A stretch of 58,213 nucleotides of DNA from Puniceicoccaceae bacterium (GCA_007695295.1 REEB01000066.1:1-58213); one strand, 5' to 3'. Counted from the first letter of the stretch, positions 35,858 through 46,094 are shown. Notes: generated by a model not told the origin, from the letters alone. Numbers and translations are program-made.

Positions 35858-36688
35858 ATGATCTCAATCGCCTCGTATTCTTTCCACGGCCTCGTGGCCG
35901 ACGGCATGATGGACGTGTTTCACTACTTGGAGACCTGCCGCCACCGGTATGATCTCCACACCGCCGATCTCTGGAACGGCCTTCTCGGCAATGATCCGGA
36001 GCAGTACCTCCGGCCCGAGTTTCTCGCCAAAGTCCGACGGGCGCTCGATGAGCGCGAGATGGCACTGGTCAACTACCACGTGGACGGGGTCCACATCTGG
36101 GAAGATGACCCGGCTGTAAGGGAAAAGCACTACCGGCTCGCCCTGCGGCATATTGAGGCGGCCAAGGTTCTCGGTGCGCGCACCCTGCGGATCGACTCGG
36201 GCGGCCGTGAGCATCATTGGACGGATGAGCAGTTCGACGAGATCGCGAAACGCTATCGCGAATACAGTGCCCTCACCGCCGACTTCGGTTGCCGGACCGG
36301 CCCGGAAACCCATTGGGGTGCCGAACTGGTCGCGGACAACCTTGAGAAGCTCGTCGCCGCGGTCGACCACCCCGCCTTCGGGGTTCTCCTTCACCTCGGC
36401 CATTTCGAGCTCGGCGATCCCGCCGACGGCGACCGCCGCATCGCCCCGCACGCCATGCACACCCACATCGACGCCAAGACCACCGCCAATCGCCTTGATG
36501 AAGCCCTCGAAATTCTCGCCGCGGCCGGGTATGAAGGCTGCCTCGGGGTCGAGCACCACAGCGCGGTCAATGAATACGCCGAAGTCGGGTGGCAGCTCGC
36601 CTCCGTGCGGCGCGCCCTCGCCAAGCGCGGCGCCACCCCTTCCAGCGTCGCCGGCAAACGCAACCCCCTCCTCCGCGGCCAGGCCTGA
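35858..36688 (+). CDS. Sugar phosphate isomerase/epimerase-like TIM-barrel protein
   Basis: 276 residues from ATG 35858 (MISIASYSFHGLVADGMMDV). Strand-end motifs of the xylose-isomerase-like barrel are visible: LRIDSGGREHHWTDEQ, FGVLLHLGHFELGD, MHTHIDAKT and GCLGVEHHSA, supplying Glu/His/Asp metal ligands. It probably isomerises or epimerises a sugar or inositol derivative. It is the first gene of an operon of eight plus-strand genes and is followed 17 bp later by a Gfo/Idh/MocA oxidoreductase, a common pair in verrucomicrobial sugar clusters. It is a different protein from the epimerase at 25894. Confidence 0.88.
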   Translation: MISIASYSFHGLVADGMMDVFHYLETCRHRYDLHTADLWNGLLGNDPEQYLRPEFLAKVRRALDEREMALVNYHVDGVHIWEDDPAVREKHYRLALRHIEAAKVLGARTLRIDSGGREHHWTDEQFDEIAKRYREYSALTADFGCRTGPETHWGAELVADNLEKLVAAVDHPAFGVLLHLGHFELGDPADGDRRIAPHAMHTHIDAKTTANRLDEALEILAAAGYEGCLGVEHHSAVNEYAEVGWQLASVRRALAKRGATPSSVAGKRNPLLRGQA

Positions 36689-36705
36689 ATCCACTTTTCA
36701 ACTCC

Positions 36706-37827
36706 ATGACATCCATGAAAAAAGCAAAAACCATCCGCGTCGGCATCATCGGTGTCGGCCAAATCGGCAAAAGCCACCTCCGCACCTACACCGGCAAAGT
36801 CCCCGGGGTGGAAATCGTCGCGGCGGCCGACGTCAATGCGGAAGAGCTGGCCCGCGTCGCCGGGGAGTTCTCGATCCCGCACACCTATGCCGATTTTCGC
36901 GAGCTGCTGGCCCGCGACGACCTCGATGCGGTTGATGTCTGCCTGCACAATAATTTTCACGCCCCGGTCTCGATCGCGGCGATGAAAGCGGGCAAGCACG
37001 TCTATTGCGAAAAACCGATGGCCGGCTCCTACACCGATGCCCTCGCCATGGCCAAGGCGGCGAAAAAAACCGGCCGCAAGCTCAGCATCCAGCTTTCCCA
37101 GATTTTCTCCAAGGAGACGAAGGCGGCCCGGCGCCTGATCAAAGCAGGCAAACTCGGACGCCTCTACCATGCCCGCTCGACCGGCTTCCGCCGCCGCGGC
37201 CGGCCGTTTGTCGACGGTTACGGGACGAAAGCCTTCGTGAACAAAGCGACCAGCTCCGGGGGTGCGCTTTACGATATGGGAGTGTACCACATCTCCCGCA
37301 TGCTCCACCTGCTCGATTCGCCGCAGATCACCCGCATCAGCGGCAAGATCTACCAAGAGACGGGCATGGACAAAGCCCGCCGGAAGGAGAGCGGCTACAA
37401 CGTGGAAGAGCTGGGGACCGGTTTCATCAAATTCGAGGGCGGGTTGACGCTCGACATCATCGAATCCTGGGCGGTGCACATGGGGTCGTTCGAAGGCAGC
37501 AGCCTCTTCGGCTCGGAAGGCGGACTGCGCTTCGATCCACTCACCTACTACACCACCTTTGCCGACATCGAGATGAACAGCACCTTCGAGCTGGACCAGA
37601 CCGACTGGCGCTGGCACCAGCTCGATCCCGACCAGTCCTGCTACGACAGTCCCCAGCACCACTGGATCGCCGCCCTTCAGGGCCGCGTGCCGCTGCTGCC
37701 GACCGATGAGATCGCACTCAAAACCATGCTCATCAGCGAGGGCATCGTCCTCTCGGACCGGCTCGGCCGCGAAGTCACCCCGGACGAGGTCGAGGAACAC
37801 TCGGTCAGCACCGCCGTCAAACTGTAG
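36706..37827 (+). CDS. Gfo/Idh/MocA-family NAD(P)-dependent oxidoreductase
   Basis: 373 residues from ATG 36706 (MTSMKKAKTIRVGIIGVGQI). The dinucleotide motif GIIGVGQIG (13-21) and the family hallmark HVYCEKPMAGS (EKP at 102-104) are present. The C-terminal alpha/beta domain includes GALYDMGVYHISRML, with the catalytic-region His. It oxidises or reduces a hydroxyl of a sugar or cyclitol. There is no Tat signal, so it is cytoplasmic. It sits 17 bp after the epimerase and 13 bp before the GH5-like gene. The preceding frame that opens at 36589 overlaps the epimerase and is not used. Confidence 0.93.
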   Translation: MTSMKKAKTIRVGIIGVGQIGKSHLRTYTGKVPGVEIVAAADVNAEELARVAGEFSIPHTYADFRELLARDDLDAVDVCLHNNFHAPVSIAAMKAGKHVYCEKPMAGSYTDALAMAKAAKKTGRKLSIQLSQIFSKETKAARRLIKAGKLGRLYHARSTGFRRRGRPFVDGYGTKAFVNKATSSGGALYDMGVYHISRMLHLLDSPQITRISGKIYQETGMDKARRKESGYNVEELGTGFIKFEGGLTLDIIESWAVHMGSFEGSSLFGSEGGLRFDPLTYYTTFADIEMNSTFELDQTDWRWHQLDPDQSCYDSPQHHWIAALQGRVPLLPTDEIALKTMLISEGIVLSDRLGREVTPDEVEEHSVSTAVKL

Positions 37828-37840
37828 TTGGTTTCAGGAT

Positions 37841-38878
37841 ATGCGTTGCCATCGGTTGATGCTTGGCGCGGGCCTCTTCCTCGGAGGGGCGGCCGCCGTG
37901 GTCGGATCGGGCGCGGGAGCCATTTTGCCGGACGACTACCGAGGCCTCCGCATCGAGGGCCGCCACCTCTACGATGCCGAGGGCGAGCGGATCGTGCCCA
38001 TCGGGGTCAACGAGATGTTTGTCTGGTCCGACGACCGCGACGGCACCGAGACCTTTCCGGAAATCGCCCAGACCGGGGCCAACGTGGTCCGGATCGTTTG
38101 GCACACCCAACACGGGGATGTCGACGGTCTCCGTCGTGCGATCGCGAACTGCATCCGCCACGACATGATCGCGATGCCCGAGCTGCACGACGCCACCGGC
38201 AACCTCGATCGGGTGCCCGCGTTGGTGGACTGGTGGATCCAACCCGAGGTGGTCGCCTACCTGCGTGAGCACGAGCGGTTTCTGCTCGTCAACATTGCCA
38301 ATGAAGCCGGGCGCAGCAACGAGAGCCGGGAGCGGTATCTCGAAATCTACACCGACGCCATCACGCGCATGCGGGAGGCGGGCATCCGCGCACCGCTGGT
38401 CATCGACGCCCCGGGCTGGGGGCAGGATATCAGCATGCTCCACGTCACCTTCGAGGATCTGCTCGACGCCGATCCGTTGCGCAACCTGCTCTTCTCCCCC
38501 CATCTCTGGTGGGTGGCGGAAGATGGATCGCGCGACCGCATCATCCGCGAACTCCAGCGCTCTGTGGATCTTGGCATGCCGACTATTGTCGGCGAGTTCG
38601 CGCCCATGGGAGTGAACTGCCGGCGGTGGATCGACTACCGCACCATTCTGGAAGAATGCGCCCGCCACGGCATTGGTCACCTCGCCTGGTCGTGGGGACG
38701 GGTCAACAACCGTGATTGTCGTGACATGAGCATGACACTCGACGGCCGCTTCGGCAACTGGCGCGACACTGAACACTTCGGCCGCTGGGGTGAGGAGGTG
38801 GCTGTTTTGCATCCGAAAAGCATCCGCAACACCGCGGTGCGCCCCCAGTCCATCCTCAACCGCGACGCCGCCGACTGA
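37841..38878 (+). CDS. Secreted GH5-like glycoside hydrolase
   Basis: 345 residues from ATG 37841. A short signal peptide or lipid-free export signal is visible ([20 protein letters not shown], cleavage near GAGA). The TIM barrel carries [19 protein letters not shown] (the NE general acid/base at the end of strand 4) and PTIVGEFAP (the nucleophile Glu at strand 7), as in clan GH-A family 5 endo-mannanases and glucanases. It probably cleaves a beta-mannan or beta-glucan outside the cytoplasm and feeds sugars to the operon. It is translationally close to fucD (5 bp gap). The substrate specificity is not readable. Confidence 0.85.
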   Translation: MRCHRLMLGAGLFLGGAAAVVGSGAGAILPDDYRGLRIEGRHLYDAEGERIVPIGVNEMFVWSDDRDGTETFPEIAQTGANVVRIVWHTQHGDVDGLRRAIANCIRHDMIAMPELHDATGNLDRVPALVDWWIQPEVVAYLREHERFLLVNIANEAGRSNESRERYLEIYTDAITRMREAGIRAPLVIDAPGWGQDISMLHVTFEDLLDADPLRNLLFSPHLWWVAEDGSRDRIIRELQRSVDLGMPTIVGEFAPMGVNCRRWIDYRTILEECARHGIGHLAWSWGRVNNRDCRDMSMTLDGRFGNWRDTEHFGRWGEEVAVLHPKSIRNTAVRPQSILNRDAAD

Positions 38879-38883
38879 CCCTC

Positions 38884-40194
38884 ATGCCCCGGATCCAATC
38901 CCTCGAGATTCTCGACCTCCGCTTTCCCACCTCGGATGAGCTCGACGGTTCGGATGCGATGAACCCCGACCCGGATTACTCCGCGGCTTACGCCATCCTC
39001 CGCACGGACGATCCGGCCAGCCCCGAGGGCCACGGCCTCACCTTCACCTGCGGTCGGGGGACCGAGGTCGTCTGTGCCGCCATCGAGGCGCTGAAACCGT
39101 TGGTGCTGGGTCTGGATCTGGACGAGGTTGAAGCCCACCCGGGCCGGTTTTGGCGGCGGATGGTCAGTGACACCCAAATCCGCTGGATCGGCCCGGAGAA
39201 AGGCGTCCTCCACCTCGCGACCGCGGCGGTGGTCAATGCCGTCTGGGATCTCATCAGCAAGCGCTCGGGCAAGCCGCTCTGGCGTTACCTCGCGGATCTG
39301 ACGCCAGAGCAATGGGTCAATTGCCTCGATTTCCGCCATGTCACCGACGCCCTCACTCCGGAAGAGGCGCTGGACATCCTCGAACGCGCCCGGGCCGGCC
39401 GGGAGGAGCGGCTGGCGTTGCTTCAAGCCCGCGGCTATCCCGCCTACACCACCTCGGCGGGCTGGCTTGGCTACCCCGATGAGAAAATCCGCCGACTTTG
39501 CGAGGAGGGCATGGCGGCGGGCTGGCGGCACTTCAAACTCAAGGTGGGCCGCGACCTCGAGGACGACATCCGACGCTGCCGGATCGTGCGCGAGATGATC
39601 GGTCCCGACCGCTTTCTCATGGTCGACGCCAATCAGGTTTGGGACGTGCCGGAGGCGATCGCCTGGATGAAGGAGCTGGCCGCCTTCGATCCGTGGTGGA
39701 TTGAGGAGCCGACCAGCCCGGACGACATCCTCGGCCACGCCGCGATCGCCCGGGCGGTGGCGCCGATCGGGGTGGCCACGGGCGAGATGTGCCAGAACCG
39801 GATCGTCTTCAAGCAGCTCCTGCAGGCGGAGGCGATCCGCTTCTGCCAGGTCGACGCCTGCCGGCTCGGCGGCATCAATGAAGTGCTCATCGTGCTTCTG
39901 CTGGCCGCGAAGTTCGGGGTGCCGGTCTGCCCGCATGCCGGCGGGGTGGGGCTCTGCGAATACGTGCAGCACCTTTCAATGGCCGACTACCTGTGCGTTT
40001 CCGGATCGATGGAGGGCCGGGTGACCGAATACGTCGACCACCTTCACGAGCACTTTCTCGATCCGGTCCGGATCCGCGACGCCGCCTACCTTGCGCCCAC
40101 CGCGCCGGGGACCAGCATCGAAATCAGGCCGGACTCCCGGAAGGCCTACCGCTATCCCGACGGGGAAATCTGGATACAACGGAGCAAACGCTGA
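38884..40194 (+). CDS. fucD: L-fuconate dehydratase (enolase superfamily)
   Basis: 436 residues. All catalytic residues of FucD-type dehydratases occur at the positions I recall for the Xanthomonas enzyme: Lys218 and Lys220 (HFKLKVG), metal ligands Asp248 (VDANQVW), Glu274 (WIEEPTSP) and Glu301 (TGEMCQN), Asp324 (CQVDAC) and His351 (CPHAGGVG). It dehydrates L-fuconate, and possibly the stereochemically related D-arabinonate, to the 2-keto-3-deoxy acid. The SDR gene overlaps its stop (TGATG). In this operon its product could feed the FAH-family dehydratase and the semialdehyde dehydrogenase when the substrate is a pentonate. Confidence 0.95.
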   Translation: MPRIQSLEILDLRFPTSDELDGSDAMNPDPDYSAAYAILRTDDPASPEGHGLTFTCGRGTEVVCAAIEALKPLVLGLDLDEVEAHPGRFWRRMVSDTQIRWIGPEKGVLHLATAAVVNAVWDLISKRSGKPLWRYLADLTPEQWVNCLDFRHVTDALTPEEALDILERARAGREERLALLQARGYPAYTTSAGWLGYPDEKIRRLCEEGMAAGWRHFKLKVGRDLEDDIRRCRIVREMIGPDRFLMVDANQVWDVPEAIAWMKELAAFDPWWIEEPTSPDDILGHAAIARAVAPIGVATGEMCQNRIVFKQLLQAEAIRFCQVDACRLGGINEVLIVLLLAAKFGVPVCPHAGGVGLCEYVQHLSMADYLCVSGSMEGRVTEYVDHLHEHFLDPVRIRDAAYLAPTAPGTSIEIRPDSRKAYRYPDGEIWIQRSKR

Positions 40195-40961
40195 TGTTCC
40201 GGCTGGACGGCAAGTCGGCTCTCGTCACCGGGGCGGCTTCCGGCATCGGGGAGGCGATTGCGCGGTCCCTGGCCCGGCAGGGTGCCCGGGTGCTGGTGAC
40301 GGATAGCGACACCGCGGCCGGCGAAGCGGTCGCGGCCTCGATCGGGCGGGACGGAGGCGCGGCCCGGTTTCTTCACCTCGACGTGGCCGACGATCCCTCC
40401 TGTGAAGAGGCCTGCGCCGCTCTCGAGGCCGGCGAGTCGCCGCCCGACATTCTCGTCAACAACGCCGGCATCGGCGCCGTCGGCACCCTCTTGGAGACCG
40501 AGGCCCTCACCATGGACGCGCTCTGGCAGGTCAATGTGATGGGCGGCTTCCGGCTCACGCGCCGCTTCCTGCCCGGGATGATCGCGCGCCGATCCGGAAG
40601 TGTGATTTTCATTGCTTCCATCGGCGGGGTGGTGGCCGTGCGGGATCGCTTTGCCTACACCACGACCAAGTTCGCTGTTGTCGGCATGGTCAAAGCCCTC
40701 GCGCTGGATCACTCGGCGACGGGGGTGCGCTTCAACGCCGTCTGCCCCTGCCGGGTGGAGACGCCCTTTGTGCAGCGGCGGCTGGCGGAATCGGCCGATC
40801 CCGCGGCGGCGGAGCGGGAGATGCGCGGCACTCAACTCACCGGGAGGATGGCGCGGCCGGAAGAAGTGGCCGCGGGGGTCGTCTACCTCGCCTCGGACGA
40901 AGCCGCCATGGTCACGGGCAGTACGCTCATGATCGACAGCGGGTGGTCGGCGGGGAAATAA
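40194..40961 (+). CDS. SDR-family oxidoreductase (probable sugar or keto-deoxy-sugar-acid dehydrogenase)
   Basis: 255 residues from ATG 40194, which overlaps the fucD stop by one base. A classical short-chain dehydrogenase: TGAASGIGE (12-20), NNAG (89-92), Asn114-region NVMG, Ser142, Tyr155 and Lys159 (YTTTK). The segment NAVCPCRVETPF is the usual post-catalytic motif. By context it is either the L-fucose/D-arabinose/D-xylose 1-dehydrogenase that starts an oxidative pathway, or the 2-keto-3-deoxy-L-fuconate dehydrogenase that follows FucD in Xanthomonas. The downstream XylX/KdaD-type gene favours a pentose dehydrogenase role, but both remain possible. Confidence 0.9.
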   Translation: MFRLDGKSALVTGAASGIGEAIARSLARQGARVLVTDSDTAAGEAVAASIGRDGGAARFLHLDVADDPSCEEACAALEAGESPPDILVNNAGIGAVGTLLETEALTMDALWQVNVMGGFRLTRRFLPGMIARRSGSVIFIASIGGVVAVRDRFAYTTTKFAVVGMVKALALDHSATGVRFNAVCPCRVETPFVQRRLAESADPAAAEREMRGTQLTGRMARPEEVAAGVVYLASDEAAMVTGSTLMIDSGWSAGK

Positions 40962-40970
40962 TCCGGCCCC

Positions 40971-41831
40971 ATGAGCACAGCCGATCCGCAACGCAGCCTC
41001 CGCCTCTTTCGGACCCGCTCCGGCCCGGTCGTCCAGCGGGACGGCCGCTTCCAGCGGATCGCGGCGGACTGGGAAAATCTCCTCGGGGAGGACGGGCTCT
41101 TTGAGAGGCTTTCGGCGGCGGAGGCCCGGGGCGACGGCCGCGCTGCGGTCGAGGGCGGACTGCTGGCGCCAATCGCGGGCCAGGAAGTTTGGGCCTGCGG
41201 GGTGACTTACACTTCGAGCCGGCTGGCGCGGATGGAGGAATCGAAAGCGGCGGGCGGTGGGGACTTTTACGCCCGTGTCTACCATGCGGAGCGCCCGGAG
41301 ATTTTCTTCAAAGCGACGGCGGCGCGGGTGGCGGGGAGCGGGGAGGCGGTCCGCATCCGGCGGGATTCGAGTTGGGATGTGCCCGAGCCAGAGCTGACGC
41401 TGGTGCTGTCCGCCACCGGAGCGATCAACGGCTACACCATCGGCAATGACATGAGCTCGCGCAGCATCGAGGGGGAGAACCCCCTTTACCTGCCCCAGGC
41501 CAAGACTTGGGAGCGCTGCGCCGGGCTCGGCCCCTGTATCCTTGTCACCGATACACCATTGGGTGGTGAAACCGCGGTCGAAATGGAAATCCGGCGTGGC
41601 GGCGGGACCGTTTTTTCCGGCCGGACCACGCTGGCGGAAATGAAGCGCCGGCCGGAGGAGCTGGCGGCCTGGCTTTTCCGCGAACTTGCCTTCCCCCACG
41701 GTGTTTTCCTCATGACGGGGACCGGAATTGTGCCCGGGGCCGATTTCACTCTCGAACCCGGTGACGAAGTTCGCATCATCATCGAACCCATTGGCACCCT
41801 TCTCAACCGTGTCGAACGCCTTTCCTCATGA
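40971..41831 (+). CDS. FAH-family 2-keto-3-deoxypentonate dehydratase-like protein (XylX/KdaD type)
   Basis: 286 residues, fumarylacetoacetate-hydrolase fold. The segment [20 protein letters not shown], then LPQAK, is the signature of the branch that includes Caulobacter XylX and Sulfolobus KdaD, which dehydrate 2-keto-3-deoxypentonates to alpha-ketoglutarate semialdehyde. Metal ligands are expected in [11 protein letters not shown] (two Glu). This motif differs from the hydrolases that split diketo-deoxy-fuconate. The stop overlaps the next gene's ATG (ATGA), and that gene encodes the enzyme for the semialdehyde product, which supports the assignment. Confidence 0.88.
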   Translation: MSTADPQRSLRLFRTRSGPVVQRDGRFQRIAADWENLLGEDGLFERLSAAEARGDGRAAVEGGLLAPIAGQEVWACGVTYTSSRLARMEESKAAGGGDFYARVYHAERPEIFFKATAARVAGSGEAVRIRRDSSWDVPEPELTLVLSATGAINGYTIGNDMSSRSIEGENPLYLPQAKTWERCAGLGPCILVTDTPLGGETAVEMEIRRGGGTVFSGRTTLAEMKRRPEELAAWLFRELAFPHGVFLMTGTGIVPGADFTLEPGDEVRIIIEPIGTLLNRVERLSS

Positions 41832-43405
41832 AATCCAGCTTGGAAGGAACCTCTCTCATCGGCTCAGAGCGTCCCGATGCCCGCGGACGCTCGTTTCAGG
41901 CCGTCAATCCCTCGACCGGCGACCGCCTGCCGGTGCGGTTTTTCACCGCCGGCGAAGCGGAGATCGATCGGGCGGTGAAACTGGCCGGGGACGCCTTTGA
42001 GGGCATGCGCGCGTTGACCGGGCGGGACCGGGGCGCGCTGCTCCGGGCCATCGCCGGAGGGCTGGAAGAGCGGATCGATGACCTCGTGGAGCGGGGAACC
42101 GCGGAAACGGCCCTGCCGGATGGGCGGATCCGGATGGAGACGGCGCGGACCTGCGCCCAGCTCCGGATGTTTGCCGGCCTCGTGGAGGAGGGGAGCTGGG
42201 TGGACGCCCGTATCGACCATGGGGATACGGAGCGGAAACCGGCTCCCAAGCCCGATTTGCGCGCGCTGCGGGTGCCGCTCGGCCCGGTGGCGGTCTTCGG
42301 GGCGGGGAATTTCCCGATCGCCTTTTCGGTCGCCGGCGGGGACACCGCTTCGGCCTTGGCCGCGGGTTGTCCGGTGGTGGTGAAGGCGCATCCCAACCAT
42401 CCCGGCACGGCCGAGATCGCCGGCCTGGCGGTGCGGGAAGCGGTGGCGCAAAACGGTTTTCCACCGGGGACCTTCAGCCTGCTCTTCGACGAAGGGATCA
42501 ACGTGGGCAAGGCGCTGGTCACGCACCCCGGCATCCGGGCGGTCGGCTTCACCGGTTCGCGGCAGGGGGGGTCTGCGCTCATGGCGATCGCCCGGGAGCG
42601 CCCGGAGCCAATCCCGGTCTATGCGGAGATGAGCAGCGTGAACCCGGTCTTTCTCCTGCCCGGGGCGGTGCAGGGCGGGGGGAGCGGCAGCGCCGATACT
42701 CTGGCGGCATCGATCACGCTGGGGGCGGGCCAGTTCTGCACCTGTCCGGGCCTGCTCTTTGCGCTCCAGGGGCCGGACACGGATGCCTTTGCCGCGGCCC
42801 TGCGGGAGCGGCTGGCGGCGGTGCCTCCGGCGCCGATGCTGGCCCGGGCGATCGCGGATCAGTACCGCAGCGCGGTCAACCGCCGCAAAGCCCGGCGCGG
42901 GGTGGAGCCGCTGTTTCTCCCCGAGCACTGGGCGGAAGGGTGCGCCCATCCCTGTATCCTGCGGACGGATGCGGCTACGTTTATCAGCGAGCCTTCGTTG
43001 ATGGAGGAGATCTTTGGGCCGGCGGCCCTACTGGTCGTGGCCCGGGACCGGGGGGAATTGCTGGTGGCGGCGGAAAACCTTGAGGGCCAGCTCACCGCCA
43101 CCGTCCACGGCACGGAAGCGGACTTGGAGGACTTTGGTGAACTGGCGGCCATTCTCGAACGCAAAGCGGGCCGACTGCTCTTCAACCAAGTGCCGACCGG
43201 AGTGGAGGTTTGTCCTGCGATGGTGCACGGCGGTCCGTATCCGGCGACCGGTGACGGCCGCTCCACCTCGGTGGGCACGGCCGCGATCGACCGCTTCACC
43301 CGCCGATTGGCCTACCAGAACTGGCCCGACGCCCTGCTGCCCGACGAGCTCAAGGAGTCCAATCCACTCGGCATCACCCGGCTGGTCGACGGAGCCTGGA
43401 AATGA
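41828..43405 (+). CDS. Alpha-ketoglutarate-semialdehyde dehydrogenase (2,5-dioxovalerate dehydrogenase, ALDH family)
   Basis: 525 residues. ALDH catalytic Cys304 lies in [12 protein letters not shown] and the general-base Glu267 in [17 protein letters not shown]; this EMSSVNP/GAGQFCT pairing is typical of the bacterial KGSADH branch. The N-terminal sequence GERPDARG-like ([19 protein letters not shown]) and the length of about 525 also fit. It oxidises alpha-ketoglutarate semialdehyde to alpha-ketoglutarate with NAD(P), which enters the TCA cycle. It overlaps the FAH gene and the IlvD/Edd gene by 4 bp each, so the three are translationally coupled. Confidence 0.93.
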   Translation: MKSSLEGTSLIGSERPDARGRSFQAVNPSTGDRLPVRFFTAGEAEIDRAVKLAGDAFEGMRALTGRDRGALLRAIAGGLEERIDDLVERGTAETALPDGRIRMETARTCAQLRMFAGLVEEGSWVDARIDHGDTERKPAPKPDLRALRVPLGPVAVFGAGNFPIAFSVAGGDTASALAAGCPVVVKAHPNHPGTAEIAGLAVREAVAQNGFPPGTFSLLFDEGINVGKALVTHPGIRAVGFTGSRQGGSALMAIARERPEPIPVYAEMSSVNPVFLLPGAVQGGGSGSADTLAASITLGAGQFCTCPGLLFALQGPDTDAFAAALRERLAAVPPAPMLARAIADQYRSAVNRRKARRGVEPLFLPEHWAEGCAHPCILRTDAATFISEPSLMEEIFGPAALLVVARDRGELLVAAENLEGQLTATVHGTEADLEDFGELAAILERKAGRLLFNQVPTGVEVCPAMVHGGPYPATGDGRSTSVGTAAIDRFTRRLAYQNWPDALLPDELKESNPLGITRLVDGAWK

Positions 43406-45138
43406 GCGCCAGGCCCACTGTCGGGGACGGGCTCAACTGGAACAGCCGCCGCCTGACCCGCGGCTGGCAGCGCGGCATTCATGCCTTTTACTGGGGGCTG
43501 GGCTGGGAGGAGGCGGACTTCGAGCGGCCCCAGGCCGGCATCGGGGTGCCGCTGCTGGAGGCCAACCTCTGCAACCTGCATGCGCCGCGGCTGGCGGAGT
43601 GGATCAAGGAGGGCTGCCGGGAGGCGGGCCTGCACGGCTTTGCCTTCGGCGTGCCCACGATCAGCGACAACCTCACCCAGGGGCTGGATGGTGGGGCGGC
43701 TTCCCTGCCGTCGCGCAACCAGATCGCCAGCGCGGCCGAGGCGGTGGCGGGAGCGCACGGCTTTGATGGACTGATCGGCCTGCACCACTGCGACAAGAAC
43801 GGTCCCGGTTTTGCGCTTGCCCTGGCCCGGTTGAATTTCCCCGGCTTCATCCTCAGCGGCGGCACCATCCGCCCCGGCTGCTGGCAGGACCGGGAGCTGA
43901 CCATCCAGTCGGTTTATGATGCCCAGGCGGCTGCGGAAGCTGGCGAACTGACAGCGGAGGAGCGCGATGCCGTCATCCGCCATGCCTGCCCGGGTCCGGG
44001 GGGATGCGGGATTGCGGCTTCCTTTAACACCTGGGGGATAGCGATGGAGGCGATGGGATTGATGCCGCCGGGGAGTTCCTCCAATCCCGCGGAAGACGGA
44101 TCAAAGGAGCGGGAATGCCGGGCGGCGGGCCGGCTGCTGCGTCGACTCCTGGAGAAGGATCGCCGGCCGCGCCACGTGCTCACTCCGGTGAACTTCCGCA
44201 ATGCGACGGCGGCGATCGCGGCCGCCGGGGGTTCGACCAATGGCATCCTCCACCTGCTCGCGCTGGCGAAGGAGGCGGGGGTGGACTTCTCCCTGCGGGA
44301 GATGCAGGCGATCTTCCGGCGCACCCCGGTGGTCTGCAATTTCGCTCCCCGCGGCCGCGGGACGATGGTGGACCTCTTCCGCTACGGGGGCACCCCGGCC
44401 CTGCTGCGACGGCTGCTGGAGGAGGGCATCCTCGACGGCGCCGCCCCAACGCTGTTTGCCGACAGCCTTGCCGAGAGTTTCGGTGCAGCCCCGGCCCTGC
44501 CGGAGGCGCAGGACTTGGTCGCGCCGCCGGGGCGCCCCTTCAAGCCCCACGCCGACATTCAGATCTGCTTCGGCAATCTCGCGCCGGACGGGATCGTTTT
44601 CAAAGTCTCCGGCCGCCAGGAACCGGGCTTCGCGGGGGATGCGGTCTGTTTCGAAGACACGGAGGCGCTGCTCCTGGCCGTAAAGGAAAAACGGATACGC
44701 CCCGGCCACGTGGTTGTTCTGCGGGGGCAGGGTCCGGTGGCGGCGGGCATGCCGGAGGTGTTGGTGGCGACCTCTGCGCTGGCGACGAAGGAGCTCGACG
44801 GGCGGGTGGCTTTTCTCTCCGACACGCGGATTTCCGGGGTCTCGCACGGCGCGATCGGGGTGCATTGCGCGCCCGAGGCGGCGGTGGGCGGGCCGATCGG
44901 GCTTGTACGCGACGGCGACCGGATCCGCTTCGATCTCCTCGCCGGATCGATCATTTGGGAGGTGAGCGAGGCGGAGGCGGAGCGGCGGCGTAAGGAAGCC
45001 AACCCCTGGCCGCGGCCGGAGCAGCCGCCGGTCTATCTGGCCGAGTTTGCCGCCCTCGCCCTCCAGGCCGACCAAGGCTGCGCCAGCCGGGCGGCCGGCC
45101 CGGGTGGACAACGGGCCGCGATCGGCGGCTCCGACTAG
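43402..45138 (+). CDS. IlvD/Edd-family sugar-acid dehydratase
   Basis: 578 residues. Iron-sulfur cysteines of the family are present: Cys57 (ANLCNLHAP), Cys130 (HHCDKNGPG) and Cys202 (GGCGIAASFN). The C-terminal swivelling domain includes GVSHGAIGVHCAPEA. The family covers dihydroxy-acid dehydratase, phosphogluconate dehydratase and aldonate dehydratases. The position after a 2-keto-3-deoxypentonate dehydratase and KGSADH points to a xylonate/arabinonate dehydratase as in Caulobacter xylXABCD. The sequence near CDK is as close to dihydroxy-acid dehydratases as to xylonate dehydratases, so the substrate is inferred from context. The stop overlaps the convergent PhyH-like gene's stop. Confidence 0.9.
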   Translation: MSARPTVGDGLNWNSRRLTRGWQRGIHAFYWGLGWEEADFERPQAGIGVPLLEANLCNLHAPRLAEWIKEGCREAGLHGFAFGVPTISDNLTQGLDGGAASLPSRNQIASAAEAVAGAHGFDGLIGLHHCDKNGPGFALALARLNFPGFILSGGTIRPGCWQDRELTIQSVYDAQAAAEAGELTAEERDAVIRHACPGPGGCGIAASFNTWGIAMEAMGLMPPGSSSNPAEDGSKERECRAAGRLLRRLLEKDRRPRHVLTPVNFRNATAAIAAAGGSTNGILHLLALAKEAGVDFSLREMQAIFRRTPVVCNFAPRGRGTMVDLFRYGGTPALLRRLLEEGILDGAAPTLFADSLAESFGAAPALPEAQDLVAPPGRPFKPHADIQICFGNLAPDGIVFKVSGRQEPGFAGDAVCFEDTEALLLAVKEKRIRPGHVVVLRGQGPVAAGMPEVLVATSALATKELDGRVAFLSDTRISGVSHGAIGVHCAPEAAVGGPIGLVRDGDRIRFDLLAGSIIWEVSEAEAERRRKEANPWPRPEQPPVYLAEFAALALQADQGCASRAAGPGGQRAAIGGSD

Positions 45139-46016
45139 AGGCGGGCGGCGCGGCGCGCCTCGCGGTCTTCGCGGGTGAGGTGACGGCGCTCGCCTTTGAT
45201 TTCAAAGTCAAGGGAGTCGACACCCAGCCCGCGCAGGATGCACTGCTCAATGGCGCTGTAGGCGCCGTCGGGGCGGTTGAAGCAGAGCGGCTCCTTGAAG
45301 GAAACGACGGAGTTGTTCATGTAGCGCGGCACGCGTTTGAGGTTCTGCGAGCCGCGGTGAAGCATGAGGGGGTGGGTGAGGATGAAGTCGCCGGCGTCGG
45401 CCACGGCTTCGCGGAAGTCGGAGCATTGGCGGATGAGGTCGTCCCACGGAAACTCGTCCGGCCAGACGCCTTCGGGACGATCGGCGAGGTAGCGGGCGAC
45501 CGGGCCGATGGAGTCCGGGGCGATGAAGGTGGCGCCGCCCTGGTGGACCATCTTTTCCCAGCAGACGATGCCAAGGATGCCCTGCTCGGGGCCGTCGAGG
45601 TAGTGCATGAACCAGTTACCGTCGACATGCCAGTTGGCGCCGCTGAAGGAGTCCGGCCCGGGCGCGACCCAGGGCTCGTCGCGGCCGACGGCGAAGTTGG
45701 CGAGGAAGTTGTTGCCCCAGCGGATGTCGGGGTTGAGGAGCCGGTCCGGTCCGCCCATGAGCTGGACGATGGCGGCGTAGGCGCGAGGGGCGAATTCCCG
45801 GACCGAGACCTCCTCGGTGCGCTTCATGACGAGGGGCCGGGTCGGCCAAGAGTCTGGGTCGTGGCGGTTGAGGCCCTCCTTTTCCCAGCTTTCGTCGATC
45901 CAGCGCTGCACGAGTGTGCCGGGGCCGGTGGGGAAGCAGTCTTTGACGACGACAAAGCCATGGTTGAGGAAGTGCTCGATTTCTTCGGGAGTGAGGACGT
46001 TCGGGGGTGTGGCCAT
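45135..46016 (-). CDS. Phytanoyl-CoA dioxygenase (PhyH)-like protein
   Basis: 293 residues from ATG 46016 (MATPPNVLTPEEIEHFLNHG); the upstream extension is not protein-like and crosses the divergent promoter region. The PhyH-type Fe(II)/2-oxoglutarate dioxygenase core shows ANWHVDGNWFMHYLDG (His-X-Asp ligands) and LTHPLMLHRGSQNLK (distal His and the 2-oxoglutarate-binding Arg region). Bacterial PhyH-like proteins hydroxylate varied small molecules. It diverges from the DUF6807 gene, and its stop overlaps that of the IlvD/Edd gene by 3 bp. Substrate unknown. Confidence 0.9.
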   Translation of the reverse strand: MATPPNVLTPEEIEHFLNHGFVVVKDCFPTGPGTLVQRWIDESWEKEGLNRHDPDSWPTRPLVMKRTEEVSVREFAPRAYAAIVQLMGGPDRLLNPDIRWGNNFLANFAVGRDEPWVAPGPDSFSGANWHVDGNWFMHYLDGPEQGILGIVCWEKMVHQGGATFIAPDSIGPVARYLADRPEGVWPDEFPWDDLIRQCSDFREAVADAGDFILTHPLMLHRGSQNLKRVPRYMNNSVVSFKEPLCFNRPDGAYSAIEQCILRGLGVDSLDFEIKGERRHLTREDREARRAARL

Positions 46017-46059
46017 GGTGGAGAAAATGGCGGAGTGGAGGGGAATCGGCCAGCAGAAC

Positions 46060-46094
46060 CGTTTCCGGGATGCGGGATGGCTTGCCTGGAAACG
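46060..46094. promoter_or_regulatory. Inverted LacI-type half-sites in a divergent promoter region
   Basis: CGTTTCC (46060-46066) and GGAAACG (46088-46094) are perfect inverted copies of the half-site commonly found in LacI/GalR-family operators, 21 bp apart, between the divergent PhyH-like and DUF6807 genes. Each is extended imperfectly (GAACCGTTTCC and GGAAACGTTC). No regulator gene is nearby. Confidence 0.35.
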
